Positions 35,634 to 44,587 of a stretch of DNA of 64,000 nucleotides are shown here, piece after piece. The translations under genes and the position numbers were made by a program. The stretch lies in assembly GCF_900100955.1 (NCBI RefSeq), contig NZ_FNCC01000009.1, forward strand, positions 364,369 through 428,368, given 5' to 3'. The stretch comes from Lentzea fradiae. GTDB lineage: Bacteria > Actinomycetota > Actinomycetes > Mycobacteriales > Pseudonocardiaceae. The notes beneath the pieces were generated by a model. That model ran no database searches, was not told the origin of the DNA, and was given only the letters and a program-made list of their open reading frames with translations. The first letter of the stretch is position 1; each line of letters begins with the position of its first letter.

Positions 35634-35654
35634 TGGAAAATGTTTTCCACTTGC
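35634..35654. promoter_or_regulatory. TetR operator 2, sharing the half-site TTCCACTTGC
   Basis: TGGAAAATGTTTTCCA (35634-35649) is a second palindrome, and its right arm continues into TTCCACTTGC (35645-35654), the same ten bases as the right arm of operator 1 (35580-35589). It ends 14 bases before the TetR start codon, so repression would block the regulator's own promoter. Confidence 0.65.
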
Positions 35655-35668
35655 GCTTGACTGGACGC

Positions 35669-36316
35669 GTGGCCGAACCAGCCGACCTGCGCTCCGACGC
35701 GGCGCGCAACCGCACCCGGATCGTCGAGGCGGCACGCGAGCTGTTCCGCACGCGCGGCATCGACGTCCCGATGAGCACCATCGCCCGCCGTGCCGGAGTG
35801 GGCGTGGCGACGCTGTTCCGCCGGTTCCCGAGCAGGGAGGCGTTGCTCGCCGAGGTGTTCGCCGAGCAACGCGCGCACTGCGAGGCCCTGCTGCACGAGG
35901 CCGCCACCGACCCGGACGCCTGGCGGGGTTTCCGGCGGCTGGTCGAGTTCATGGTGGCCGAGCAACTGGAGGACCGCGGCTTCACCGAGGCGTTCCTCTC
36001 GGCGTTCGCCACCGAGAGCGCCGAACGCGCCGTCGCGGAGTCGGCGTTCGACACGATGGTCCGCCGCGTGAAGGAGACCGGGAAGCTGCGGCACGACTTC
36101 GAGGTGGGCGACCTGCTCATGCTGCTGCTGGCCCACGCCGGCCTGCGCTCCGCCCCGCCCGAGCACGTCCGCACCCTGTCGCGCCGGTTCACCGGCTACC
36201 TGCTCCAGGCGTTCGGCACGGAGACGCCGCCCGGCGCCGAGCCGCTCCCCCCGGCCAGCGGGTTCGGCCTGGCCGAGCACGTCACGCCGCGCACACCGAA
36301 CCCGCACGCGGGATAG
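35669..36316 (+). CDS. TetR-family repressor of the PanE-like gene
   Basis: 215-aa regulator with the TetR HTH (IVEAARELFRTRGIDVPMST, RRAGVGVATLFRRF) and a ligand-binding domain. The GTG at 35669 is preferred because the upstream TTG at 35651 lies inside operator 2; neither has a strong ribosome site. Two related palindromes just upstream suggest autoregulation and control of the divergent oxidoreductase. Confidence 0.88.
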   Translation: MAEPADLRSDAARNRTRIVEAARELFRTRGIDVPMSTIARRAGVGVATLFRRFPSREALLAEVFAEQRAHCEALLHEAATDPDAWRGFRRLVEFMVAEQLEDRGFTEAFLSAFATESAERAVAESAFDTMVRRVKETGKLRHDFEVGDLLMLLLAHAGLRSAPPEHVRTLSRRFTGYLLQAFGTETPPGAEPLPPASGFGLAEHVTPRTPNPHAG

Positions 36317-36338
36317 CCCCATTCGTGTCTGCCTCCGG

Positions 36339-36452
36339 GTACGCGGGGGCCCCGCGTACTGTCCGCGGACACGCGGGGCCCCCGCGTACTAAGAGCACGT
36401 CACGCGGAGACATTGGTGGCCGTTGGGCGGGTGACACTCGGACGGGTGAGTG
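36339..36452. repeat. Dispersed intergenic repeat, copy 1
   Basis: GTACGCGGGG (36339-36348) pairs with 36350-36359 around one base; a second palindrome with ACGCGGGG arms follows at 36371-36387, and both end in CGCGTACT. The downstream 60 bases (CACGTCACGCGG, then GGGCGGGTGACACTCGG and ACGGGTG) match the region after the copy at 47384-47494. No gene occupies it. Confidence 0.7.
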
Positions 36453-36785
36453 GTGGGCGGCGGCACGGCTTCTGCCGAGGTGTCCAGGACGCTGGCCGCT
36501 CGCCAGGTGGCCGCGACTTGCCCGAACCGCCGTCCACCGGGTAAACCTGCACCCGTGTCCCTCACCGTCCGTCTTGCCCGTGGCCGCCGGCCGCGTGGCT
36601 GCCGCGCGCCCGCACGGCGCGTGCTCGGGCGTCGGGTGAGGTACGTGATCGGCTCCGAAGCGGGTCAGGTCAACGGGATGCGATGGCGTCGTGCGCCGCG
36701 CACCGCGCGGAATCGCTGATTCCCAGACCACCCACACCCCGGGCCCAGGGCACCCCTGGCGGTTCCGGGTCAGGAGCACATCTTC
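36453..36785. other. Gene-free upstream region of trpBA
   Basis: No gene could be supported here. A 13-codon reading frame at 36678-36719 contains one tryptophan codon, and a nested hairpin (CCAGGG/CCCTGG within CCGGG arms, about 36740-36770) lies just before the trpB ribosome site AGGAG. These could be parts of a leader, but one Trp codon is weak evidence for attenuation. Confidence 0.4.
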
Positions 36786-38012
36786 ATGGAGACTTCGCAC
36801 TTCTTCCCGGCCGCCCGAGGCGGCCTTCCCACCGCTGACGGCTACTTCGGCGGTTTCGGCGGGCAATTCGTGCCGCAGGCGCTCGTCGCCGCCGTCGACC
36901 AGGTCGCCGCGGAGTACGAGCGGGCCAAGGCCGATCCCGCGTTCGTGGCACGGCTCGAGGACCTGCTGGTCCACTACGTCGGGCGGCCGAGCGCGCTCAC
37001 GGAGGTGCCGCGGTTCGCGGCGCACGCCGGGGGCGCGCGGGTCTTCCTCAAGCGGGAGGACCTGAACCACACCGGCTCGCACAAGGTGAACAACGCGATC
37101 GGCCAGGCGTTGCTGGCCCAGCGCATGGGCAAGACCCGCGTCATCGCCGAGACCGGCGCCGGGTCGCACGGCGTGGCGACCGCCACCGCGTGCGCGCTGA
37201 TGGGGCTCTCCTGCACCGTCTACATGGGAGAGACGGACATGCGGCGCCAGGCCGTGAACGTGGCGCGGATGGAGCTGCTCGGCGCCGAGGTCGTGCCGGT
37301 GACATCCGGGTCGCGCACGCTCAAGGACGCGATCAACGAGACGTTCCGCGACTGGGTCGCCCGTACCGAGGACACGCACTACCTGTTCGGCACGGTCGCG
37401 GGGCCGCACCCGTTCCCCGCGATGATCCGCGACTTCCAGCGCGTCATCGGGGTCGAGGCCCGCAGGCAGCTGCTCGAACGGACCGGGCGGCTGCCCGACG
37501 CGGCCATCGCGTGCGTCGGCGGCGGGTCGAACGCGATCGGGCTGTTCCACGCGTTCCTCGACGACCCGGTGCGGCTGGTCGGCTGCGAGGCCGCCGGACA
37601 CGGCGTGACGAGCGGCGAGCACGCGGCGTCGCTGTCGGCCGGTGAGCCGGGCGTGCTGCACGGTTCGCGGTCGTACGTGCTGCAGGACGACGAGGGGCAG
37701 ATCCGCGAGGCGTGGTCGATCTCGGCCGGGCTCGACTACCCCGGCGTCGGACCGGAGCACGCCCACCTGCACGAGTCGGGCCGCGCCGAGTACCGGCCGG
37801 TCACCGACGACGAGGCGATGCGCGCGTTCCGGCTGCTCGCCGTCACCGAGGGCATCGTCCCGGCGATCGAGAGCGCGCACGCGCTGGCGGGCACCCTCCA
37901 GGTCGGCGCCGAGCTGGGCCCCGACGCCGTGCTCCTGGTCAACCTGTCCGGCCGCGGCGACAAGGACCTCGACACCGCGTCCGTCCACTTCGGACTGGAG
38001 GCCGCGCGATGA
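36786..38012 (+). CDS. trpB: Tryptophan synthase beta chain
   Basis: 408-aa PLP enzyme that joins indole and serine to tryptophan. PLP lysine is Lys100 in HTGSHKVNN; the phosphate loop [22 protein letters not shown] and the GRGDKDLDT end are intact. Length and motifs match the classical TrpB1 type. It overlaps trpA by ATGA. trpC, trpD, trpE and trpG are not adjacent, unlike the usual trpC-trpB-trpA order of actinomycetes. Confidence 0.96.
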   Translation: METSHFFPAARGGLPTADGYFGGFGGQFVPQALVAAVDQVAAEYERAKADPAFVARLEDLLVHYVGRPSALTEVPRFAAHAGGARVFLKREDLNHTGSHKVNNAIGQALLAQRMGKTRVIAETGAGSHGVATATACALMGLSCTVYMGETDMRRQAVNVARMELLGAEVVPVTSGSRTLKDAINETFRDWVARTEDTHYLFGTVAGPHPFPAMIRDFQRVIGVEARRQLLERTGRLPDAAIACVGGGSNAIGLFHAFLDDPVRLVGCEAAGHGVTSGEHAASLSAGEPGVLHGSRSYVLQDDEGQIREAWSISAGLDYPGVGPEHAHLHESGRAEYRPVTDDEAMRAFRLLAVTEGIVPAIESAHALAGTLQVGAELGPDAVLLVNLSGRGDKDLDTASVHFGLEAAR

Positions 38013-38806
38013 CCGGCAACCTGCGTCTTCTCACCGACACCCTCGCGGCCGCGAAACACGCGGGCAGGGCCGCCCTCATCACCTACCTGCCCGCCGGTTT
38101 CCCCACCGTCGACGACGGCATCGCCGCGATCCTGGCGACGGTCGACGCCGGTGCGGACGTCATCGAGGTGGGGTTGCCGCACAGCGACCCGGTCCTGGAC
38201 GGTCCGGTGATCCAGACGGCGGACGACATCGCGTTGCGCGGCGGCGTGCGGATCGCCGACGTGCTGCGCACGGTGCGCGAGGTGCACGCCGCCACCGGCA
38301 AGCCGGTGCTGGTGATGTCGTACTGGAACCCGGTGTCGCGCTACGGCGTCGAGCGGTTCGCGCGCGAGCTGGCCGAGGCGGGTGGCGCGGGCTGCGTGCT
38401 GCCGGACCTGCCGGTGTCCGAGTCGGGCCCGTGGCGGCGGCAGGCGGAGGCCCACGGCCTCGCCACCGTGTTCGTGGTCGCGCCGAGCAGCACGGACGCG
38501 CACCTGGCGGAGACGGCCGCGGCCGGTTCCGGGTTCGTGTACGCGTCCGCGCTGATGGGCGTCACCGGTGCCCGTGCAGCGGTCGACGAGGCCGCCGCCG
38601 TGCTCACGGCCCGGCTCCGCGCGGTCACCGACCTGCCGGTGTGCGTCGGCATGGGCATCTCGGACGCGGACCAGGCCGCGCAGGTGGCCGGGTTCGCCGA
38701 CGGGGTGATCGTCGGGTCCGCGCTGGTCTCGACGCTGCTCGACACGGGTGACCGCGCCGCCCTCGCCCGGCTGACCGGCGAGCTCGCGGCCGGGGTCAGG
38801 GCCTGA
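38009..38806 (+). CDS. trpA: Tryptophan synthase alpha chain
   Basis: 265-aa TIM barrel that cleaves indole-3-glycerol phosphate and passes indole to TrpB. Catalytic Glu in [18 protein letters not shown] and Asp in the same block are present, as is the phosphate-binding [16 protein letters not shown] at 38009 overlaps the trpB stop. A strong stem-loop follows. Confidence 0.96.
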   Translation: MTGNLRLLTDTLAAAKHAGRAALITYLPAGFPTVDDGIAAILATVDAGADVIEVGLPHSDPVLDGPVIQTADDIALRGGVRIADVLRTVREVHAATGKPVLVMSYWNPVSRYGVERFARELAEAGGAGCVLPDLPVSESGPWRRQAEAHGLATVFVVAPSSTDAHLAETAAAGSGFVYASALMGVTGARAAVDEAAAVLTARLRAVTDLPVCVGMGISDADQAAQVAGFADGVIVGSALVSTLLDTGDRAALARLTGELAAGVRA

Positions 38807-38814
38807 CGCGCGGT

Positions 38815-38846
38815 GCTCGCCGGCTGGTTCGCGTCAGCCGGCGAGC
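38815..38846. terminator. Stem-loop between trpA and the convergent dehydrogenase gene
   Basis: GCTCGCCGGCTG (38815-38826) and its exact complement (38835-38846) form a 12-bp stem with an 8-base loop. It lies after the trpA stop and overlaps the last codons of the convergent gene, so it can serve both. Confidence 0.7.
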
Positions 38847-39865
38847 GCCGTCCCGAGGTTCTCCACCGCGAGGTAGGAGTTGAGGTGCGGGTGGCGGCTG
38901 CCCACGGCGACGTCCCGCCAGAAGCGTTGCAGGACGTTCGCCGTGTCGAACCCGCTCGTGCCATGCAGGTCCAGCATGAGGTCGACGGCGTCCCGGCAGT
39001 CCTTGCCCGCACCGGCCAACGTCCGGTACAGCCGTGGAAGGTCCTCAGCGGACAGTTCCCGTTCGTCCGCTTCCTCCGCCGCGGTGAGCATCGCGGTCTC
39101 GGCGCGTTGCACCAGATGGGCGGCCTCGGCCAGCCAGTGCCGTGCTCCCGGCGACTCCCCCATGCGCGTGTAGGACGTCATGAACGGCTTGCGGTCGGAG
39201 GCGAACATCGCGGTGACGGCGTCCAGTGCGCCCTGAGCGGCACCGACGACCGGCCCGAGCGCCGTCATGGCGAACAAGATCCTGTCGTTGGGGGCGAAGG
39301 GGTGCGCGGGCGCGGTCCGCTCCTGCGGGACCAGGACGTCGTCGGCGACCAGGGTGTGGCTGCCCGTGCCGCGCATGCCCGCCATCCGCCAGGTCGGTTC
39401 GACGACGAGGTCGGCCGTCGGCACCAGGACGAACGAGAACACGCCGTCCACCATGACGCCGAGCACGGCCCACACGGCGTCCTCGCAGCCGGAGACGTTC
39501 GGCCACCGCCCGGTGAGCCGCACCCCGCCGGCCACCGGTTCGCCGCGGCCGCCGGGGATGCCCGAGCCGCAGAAGAGCACGTCGGGGTCGGCGAACGCCT
39601 CCGCGCCGCCGACCGCGTTCGCCACCAGGGTCTTCGCGGTCGCGCACGTGCCGGCGACCCACGCGGAGGACGGGCAGGCACGCCCCGCCTCGGTCAGCAG
39701 CCGGGCGACCGCCGCGATGCCGGCCCGCCCGTCCCCCGGTGTCCGCAGGGCGAAGAGCCCGTTCTCGCGCAACGCTTCCACGGCTTCGGTGGAGAGCCTG
39801 TCGTTCTCCTCCGCTTTCACCGCGTGGGCGCGCAGAACCGCGGCGAGGTTCGAAAGTTCGATCAC
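38834..39865 (-). CDS. Acyl-CoA dehydrogenase-fold flavoprotein, possibly a group D monooxygenase
   Basis: 343-aa protein with the ACAD fold: N-terminal helices, the central beta domain (GGVRLTGRWPNVSGCEDAVW, MRGTGSHTLVADDVLVP) and a C-terminal four-helix bundle (DLMLDLHGTSGFDTANVLQR). It is shorter than true acyl-CoA dehydrogenases, and the usual catalytic glutamate is not evident; the pattern fits flavin-dependent hydroxylases related to HpaB/NcnH. Divergent from an AraC regulator. Confidence 0.8.
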   Translation of the reverse strand: MIELSNLAAVLRAHAVKAEENDRLSTEAVEALRENGLFALRTPGDGRAGIAAVARLLTEAGRACPSSAWVAGTCATAKTLVANAVGGAEAFADPDVLFCGSGIPGGRGEPVAGGVRLTGRWPNVSGCEDAVWAVLGVMVDGVFSFVLVPTADLVVEPTWRMAGMRGTGSHTLVADDVLVPQERTAPAHPFAPNDRILFAMTALGPVVGAAQGALDAVTAMFASDRKPFMTSYTRMGESPGARHWLAEAAHLVQRAETAMLTAAEEADERELSAEDLPRLYRTLAGAGKDCRDAVDLMLDLHGTSGFDTANVLQRFWRDVAVGSRHPHLNSYLAVENLGTALAG

Positions 39866-39900
39866 GCCGCCGACTCAAGCAGCGGTCACGGCCGCGGTGC

Positions 39901-39933
39901 CATGCGCGAGCGGCACCAGTTCATGCGCGAGCG
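39901..39933. repeat. Direct repeat CATGCGCGAGCG before the AraC gene
   Basis: CATGCGCGAGCG occurs at 39901-39912 and 39922-39933, exactly 21 bp apart (two helical turns), in the short space between two divergent genes. This is the typical spacing of AraC half-sites and ends 6 bases before the AraC start codon, suggesting autoregulation and control of the flavoprotein. Confidence 0.6.
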
Positions 39934-39939
39934 AATACC

Positions 39940-40851
39940 ATGGCCGTCGTGGACCTGATCAGCGAGATGATCCGCGCCGTGCGGGTGGGCGGCGCGGGCG
40001 CCCGGCTGATCAGGAAGACGGCTCCCGGCGCCCGGTTCGCCGCGTTCGAGGGCAGCGGGTTCCACGTCATCACGACCGGGCCGTGCTGGCTGGTCAGCCA
40101 CGACGAGCCGGTGCGGCTGGACACCGGGGACATCGTGCTGGTCACGTCCGGCGGTGAGCACGGGCTGAGCACCGAGCCCCTCCCGTTGCACGACCTCCCG
40201 CTCGTCGAGATGGGCCCGTTCCCGCCCGCGCCGGGGCCCGCGGACTTCGAGTTCCTGTGCGGCGCCTACCACCTCCAGCGGGCACCGCGGTACCTGCGCG
40301 CGCTGCCCGGCCTCATCACCGTGTCGCCGGAGCCCGGCCGCCACCCGGTGCTGCGCTCGCTCGTCGGCCTGCTCACCGAGGACGCGACGGGTCCCGGTGC
40401 GGCCGCGACGCTGCGGGCGGTGCTGGACCTGGTGCTCGTGCAGGCGTTGCGGCAGTGGCACGAGGACAACCAGGGGCACGGGGACGACCAGGGGCCGCCG
40501 CGGGTCACCCACCCCGGCATCGCCGCCGCCCTGCGCGAGATCCACGACAAGCCGCACCACCGGTGGTCCGTGGGCACGCTGAGCGAGGCGGCGGGCCTGC
40601 CCCGCGCGGCGTTCTCCCGGCTGTTCACCGCCGCCGTGGGCCAGGCCCCGACGGCCTACCTGACGGGCTGGCGCCTGCACCGCGCCGCCCAGCTGCTCCG
40701 CGACACGGACGCGCCGCTGGCCAGGATCGCGTCCCAGGTCGGGTACTCGACCGAGTTCGCCCTGTCCGCCGCGTTCCGCCGCGAGTACGGCGTCCCGCCC
40801 GGCCGGTTCCGCGACACGGTCCCCGTGCTCCCCTCCCCGACCGCCCGCTGA
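39940..40851 (+). CDS. AraC-family transcriptional regulator with cupin-type sensor
   Basis: 303-aa regulator. The N-terminal cupin-like domain (FHVITTGPCWLV, LDTGDIVLVTSGGEHGL) matches the AraC_binding_2 type, and the C-terminal double HTH is clear (WSVGTLSEAAGLPRAAFSRL, IASQVGYSTEFALSAAFRRE). ATG at 39940 was chosen over the longer frame because it starts just before the cupin domain and after the direct repeats. Confidence 0.9.
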   Translation: MAVVDLISEMIRAVRVGGAGARLIRKTAPGARFAAFEGSGFHVITTGPCWLVSHDEPVRLDTGDIVLVTSGGEHGLSTEPLPLHDLPLVEMGPFPPAPGPADFEFLCGAYHLQRAPRYLRALPGLITVSPEPGRHPVLRSLVGLLTEDATGPGAAATLRAVLDLVLVQALRQWHEDNQGHGDDQGPPRVTHPGIAAALREIHDKPHHRWSVGTLSEAAGLPRAAFSRLFTAAVGQAPTAYLTGWRLHRAAQLLRDTDAPLARIASQVGYSTEFALSAAFRREYGVPPGRFRDTVPVLPSPTAR

Positions 40852-40865
40852 CCCCGGGGAGCGCC

Positions 40866-41798
40866 GTGCCCACACCCGTCATCATCGACTGCGACCCCGG
40901 CCACGACGACGTCTTCGCGTTGTGGCTCGCCGCGGGCAACCCCGAGGTCAGCCTGCTCGGCGTCACGACGGTCGCCGGCAACGGCGAGCTGGAGCACACC
41001 ACGACGAACGCGCGGATCGCGCTCACGGTCGCGGGTGTCGAAGGCGTGCCGGTGGCCGCGGGCGCGGACGGACCGTTGCGGCGCAAGCTCACCCCGGCGA
41101 CGTGGATCCACGGCGACAACGCGCTGGGCGGCCCCGTCCTGCCCGCACCGGCGGTGCCGCTGGACGGGCGCACCGCGACCGAGCTGACCGCCGACCTGCT
41201 GGAGGCGTCCGCCGAGCCCGTCACGCTCATCCCGACCGGGCCGCTGACGAACGTCGCGTTGTTCCTGGAGCAGCGCCCCGGCCTGCGCGGACGCATCCGG
41301 GAGATCATCTGGATGGGCGGCTCGACCGGCAGGGGCAACGTCGGCGCCTACGCCGAGTTCAACGCCTGGTCCGACCCCGAGGCCGCCGACCTCGTCTTCC
41401 GCTCCGGCCTGCCGGTCACGATGGTCGGGCTGAACATCTCGCACCAGGCGCTGGTGACCGAGGACGTGATCGCGTCGATCGCGGCGATCGGCAACGAGAC
41501 CAGCGCGTTCGGCGTCGAGCTGCTGCGGTTCTTCTGCGCCGCGTACGAGGTGTCGCAGGGCATGCCGGACGGGCCGCTGCACGACCCCATCACCGTCGCG
41601 ATCGCGATCGACCGGGCCGTGGCCGAGGTGCGGCGCTGCCACGTCGACGTCGAGACGAGGGGCGAGTTCACGGCCGGTGCCACGGCGGTCGACCTGCGGG
41701 ACATGCTCGGCAAGGAGCACAACGCCGACGTCGCGATCTCGCTGGACGTGCCCCGCTTCTGGCGCCTCGTCCGCGACGCCGTCGCCGCCCTCAGGTAG
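40866..41798 (+). CDS. Inosine-uridine-preferring nucleoside hydrolase
   Basis: 310-aa calcium-dependent enzyme that splits nucleosides to base and ribose. The DCDPGHDDVFAL motif supplies the metal-binding aspartates; IPTGPLTNVA and PLHDPITVA carry further ligands. GTG at 40866 lies 14 bases after the AraC stop with GGGGAG ahead of it. It ends 8 bases inside the convergent TetR gene. Confidence 0.93.
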   Translation: MPTPVIIDCDPGHDDVFALWLAAGNPEVSLLGVTTVAGNGELEHTTTNARIALTVAGVEGVPVAAGADGPLRRKLTPATWIHGDNALGGPVLPAPAVPLDGRTATELTADLLEASAEPVTLIPTGPLTNVALFLEQRPGLRGRIREIIWMGGSTGRGNVGAYAEFNAWSDPEAADLVFRSGLPVTMVGLNISHQALVTEDVIASIAAIGNETSAFGVELLRFFCAAYEVSQGMPDGPLHDPITVAIAIDRAVAEVRRCHVDVETRGEFTAGATAVDLRDMLGKEHNADVAISLDVPRFWRLVRDAVAALR

Positions 41799-42399
41799 CG
41801 AGCCTGGCCCGCGCCGCCGGGTCCGACCGGTACCCGAGCAGGCCCTCGACACCGGCCACGAACGTCTCGCCGACCCGCTCGGCGTCGGCGAGGCACCCCG
41901 CGGCCATCGCACCGTCGCGGAGCAGCATGAAGTGCCGTCCGGCCGACTCGGCCGTCTCCTCGTCCATGCGCGCGAACAGGTCCGTGACGGCGCCCTGGAA
42001 CCAGGCCCGGTGCTCCAGCACCGTCGCGTGCACGGGATGCGCGGCGTCCGGGTACTCGGCGGCGGCGTTGAGGAACGCGCAGCCGCGGAAGCCGTCCGAG
42101 CCGATGGCCTCCGCGATGGACGCGGCGAGCGCCCGCAGCGCGTCCGGCGCGGACCGGTCGCCGTCCACCGCGGCGGCGACCAGGCCGCGTTCCAGCTCCG
42201 CGACCGACCGCAGGTAGGCGACGACGAGCTCGTCCTTGCTCGCGAAGTGCCGGTACAGGGTCGCGCGGGTGACCTTGGCCTCCGCGACGATCCGGTCGAT
42301 GCCGACGGAGTGCAGGCCCTCCGCGTAGAAGATCCGGGAGGCCGTCGCGAGCAGCCGCGTGCGGGCCTCGGAGACCTGACCTCGAACGTTGTGCGCCAT
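41791..42399 (-). CDS. TetR-family transcriptional regulator
   Basis: 202-aa regulator with HTH (ASRIFYAEGLHSVGIDRIVA, VTRATLYRHFASKDELV) and a TetR_C domain containing RGCAFLNAAAEYPD, a motif common in this subgroup. ATG at 42399 is followed directly by the HTH; the upstream region carries an operator-like sequence and a -10 so close to the start that the mRNA may be leaderless. Confidence 0.9.
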   Translation of the reverse strand: MAHNVRGQVSEARTRLLATASRIFYAEGLHSVGIDRIVAEAKVTRATLYRHFASKDELVVAYLRSVAELERGLVAAAVDGDRSAPDALRALAASIAEAIGSDGFRGCAFLNAAAEYPDAAHPVHATVLEHRAWFQGAVTDLFARMDEETAESAGRHFMLLRDGAMAAGCLADAERVGETFVAGVEGLLGYRSDPAARARLAT

Positions 42400-42406
42400 C
42401 ACGCCC

Positions 42407-42430
42407 ACGCTAGCAGACAGAACGGTCAGT
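42407..42430 (-). promoter_or_regulatory. TetR autoregulatory site and -10 hexamer
   Basis: On the minus strand TAGCGT (42412-42407) is a plausible -10 located 7 bases before the ATG. Upstream, AGACAGAACGGTCAGT (42415-42430, plus-strand reading) resembles AGACCG-type TetR operators although its symmetry is imperfect. Confidence 0.45.
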
Positions 42431-42474
42431 ACGCCCTGCCGCACGTCCCTGGAGACGCACGGCAGGGCACCGGC

Positions 42475-42843
42475 TCAGCGGTAGCGCTCGAGGTCCTCCG
42501 CCTCCGCCACCTGCCGCACCTCGACCGACATCTCCTCGACGCCCGCGAAGCAGCCGATGTACTCCTCGGCGATGGCCGTGGCCTCGGCCAGGTCCGCGGC
42601 GTTGATCAGCAGAAACCCGCCGACGACCTCCTTGGCCTCGGCGAACGGGCCGTCGACGGCGCTGACCGCGGTGCCGCGCCTGCGCACCACCGCACCGGTC
42701 CGCTGCACCCCCTCCGCACCCAGCAGCACGCCTTGCGCGGCCAGCCTCGTGGCGAACTCGTCCATCCGCTGGACGAGCTCCGGGACCGGCTCCCAGGACG
42801 ACGAGTCGTCCTCCGGGACCCGGTGCATGAGCAGGAACCGCAT
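42475..42843 (-). CDS. YCII-related (DGPF) domain protein
   Basis: 122-aa ferredoxin-like protein with the family hallmark DGPFAEAKEVVGGFLLI and an N-terminal MRFLLMHR strand. Such proteins often accompany ECF sigma factors as small sensors, but no sigma factor is adjacent. Function unknown. Confidence 0.88.
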   Translation of the reverse strand: MRFLLMHRVPEDDSSSWEPVPELVQRMDEFATRLAAQGVLLGAEGVQRTGAVVRRRGTAVSAVDGPFAEAKEVVGGFLLINAADLAEATAIAEEYIGCFAGVEEMSVEVRQVAEAEDLERYR

Positions 42844-42940
42844 GGTCTTCTCTCCTCGTGGTCGGCAGGCGGCATCCGGATGCCGCCACCCCTGCGTCGA
42901 TCGGCGGCACCGGGCTTCGACATCCCGCGGAGAACTTCTC

Positions 42941-44587
42941 TCACCGCCACCGCGTGACGAGGTGCCCCGCCGTGCGGAGGGCCAGCGCTGCCATCGTGAG
43001 CGACGGGTTGGACGTGCCGAGCGACGGCATGCTGCCGCAGCCCACCGCGTACAGGTTCGGGTGGTCCCAGCACCGCTGCCACTGGTCCACGACGGAGTCG
43101 CGCGGTGACGTGCCCATCACGTGCGTGCCGCCGCTGTGCCCGGCACCCCAGTACCGCAGTGGTTCGCCGTCGTGCTCGAAGTAGCGCTCGTCGTCCGGTT
43201 TGTACGCCGTGTGGTCCTCGGCCCCGAGCAGCTCGAAGATCCGGTCCGACACGCGTTTCGCGGCCAGCATCCCGTCCTTGGCGTACTCGGACAGTTCGTA
43301 GTGGACGGACGGCCGCGGGTTGCCCAGCGCGTCGCGCTCGGCGGCGAGCGTGACGCGGTTGGCCGGGTCCGCCTCGTGCTCGACCTCGATCTGGAGGGTG
43401 AACTGCCTGCTCACCCGCTCCGCGACGGCCCGGCGCAACGCCGTGCCGCGCAGGCCGGCCGCGACCAGCTCGGCCGTGTCGGACTCCGGGCTGCCCGCGG
43501 ACCAGCCCCAGCCCCAGTTGCCGATCTCGACGCGGAACGGCGCCCGCGCGGCCCGTTCGGGACCCGTGCGGAACGCCTCGATGCCGGTGGTCGAGCCGGG
43601 ACCGCGGAACGGGCCGACCGGGTGCGGCATGAGCGCCCACGTCAGCAGCACCGGGTGGCCCATGAGGTTGCGGCCCACCTGGTCGCTGCTGTTCGCGAGA
43701 CCGGACAGGAGCAGCAGCTTGGCGTTCTCGACGGCGTGCGCGGCCAGGACCACGACGTCGGCCTCCACCTCGTGACGGGTGTGCGCGCCGGTCGTGTCGT
43801 CCTCATAGCGCTGGTAGCCGACCTTGGTGACACGGCCCGACTCGTCGGCGTGCAGGCGGTTCACCACGCACCGCGTGCGCAGCTCCACGGTGGCGGGCCA
43901 GCGCTTCTGCGTGCGGTGCGGCGTGTACTTGGCGCCCTCCGGGCAGACCGGCACGCAGCTCGCGAACCCGGCGCAGAGCCGTCCGTCCGGCCGGTAGCCG
44001 TCGACCGGGACCCCGTTGCGCGCCTGGGGTGTGCCGACGACCAGCAGCTCCCGTCCGTCCACCCGCTGTCCGTCCACAGCGGACGCGATGGCCTCGTCGA
44101 GGAACGTGCGCGGAAGGGCGTGCATCGGGTAGCGGTAGCCATCGGCGACGGGGAGGTGCTGACGCTGCTCGTCGGCGTCGGCCGCGACGCCGATCTCCCA
44201 CTCCGCGGCGCGGTAGTGGGGTTCCAGGTCGTCGTAGGACAGCGGCCAGCTGCGGCCGTGCCCGAAGTCGGCGGTGCGGAAGTCGTCGGGCAGCATCCGG
44301 GGCGTGAGGCCGGCCCACGCCGTGCCGGTGCCGCCGTTCATCCGCAGGTACTGGCTGGCGACCGAGTGCGGCCCGGTGTCGACGACGTAGTCGCTCGACG
44401 GCGCGGCGGCGGTCCGCCGGAACGGCACGAGCGGCGTCCTGGCCGGTGCCGTGCGGTACCGCTCGACCGCCTCGCCGGGGTCGTGGCCCGCGCCCGCCTC
44501 CAGGACGAGCACGCGGAACCCGTTGTCCCCCAGCACCTTCGCGATCAGCGACCCGGCGAACCCGGCGCCGACCACCACGGCCCTCAC
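42941..44587 (-). CDS. GMC-family FAD oxidoreductase, large subunit of a sugar/polyol dehydrogenase
   Basis: 548-aa flavoprotein. FAD-binding VVVGAGFAGSLIAKVLGDNG at the N-terminus, NGGTGTAWAGLTPRM, a cysteine pair in CAGFASCVPVCPEG typical of multi-subunit gluconate/sorbitol dehydrogenases, and the C-terminal GGTHVMGTSPRDSVVD with the catalytic His region. GTG at 44587 overlaps the stop of the small-subunit gene (GTGA). It likely passes electrons to a membrane partner; no cytochrome subunit is present here. Confidence 0.9.
   Translation of the reverse strand: MRAVVVGAGFAGSLIAKVLGDNGFRVLVLEAGAGHDPGEAVERYRTAPARTPLVPFRRTAAAPSSDYVVDTGPHSVASQYLRMNGGTGTAWAGLTPRMLPDDFRTADFGHGRSWPLSYDDLEPHYRAAEWEIGVAADADEQRQHLPVADGYRYPMHALPRTFLDEAIASAVDGQRVDGRELLVVGTPQARNGVPVDGYRPDGRLCAGFASCVPVCPEGAKYTPHRTQKRWPATVELRTRCVVNRLHADESGRVTKVGYQRYEDDTTGAHTRHEVEADVVVLAAHAVENAKLLLLSGLANSSDQVGRNLMGHPVLLTWALMPHPVGPFRGPGSTTGIEAFRTGPERAARAPFRVEIGNWGWGWSAGSPESDTAELVAAGLRGTALRRAVAERVSRQFTLQIEVEHEADPANRVTLAAERDALGNPRPSVHYELSEYAKDGMLAAKRVSDRIFELLGAEDHTAYKPDDERYFEHDGEPLRYWGAGHSGGTHVMGTSPRDSVVDQWQRCWDHPNLYAVGCGSMPSLGTSNPSLTMAALALRTAGHLVTRWR

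Noticed and set aside
35634..35649. LacI-type operator TGGAAAATGTTTTCCA
   Set aside because: It resembles the GGAAA..TTTCC boxes of the polysaccharide locus, but it shares a ten-base half-site with the adjacent TetR palindrome and lies 20 kb away from any LacI gene, so TetR is the better owner.
36678..36719. Trp leader peptide for attenuation of trpBA
   Set aside because: Only one tryptophan codon in 13 and no clear competing stem; kept only as a remark on the upstream region.
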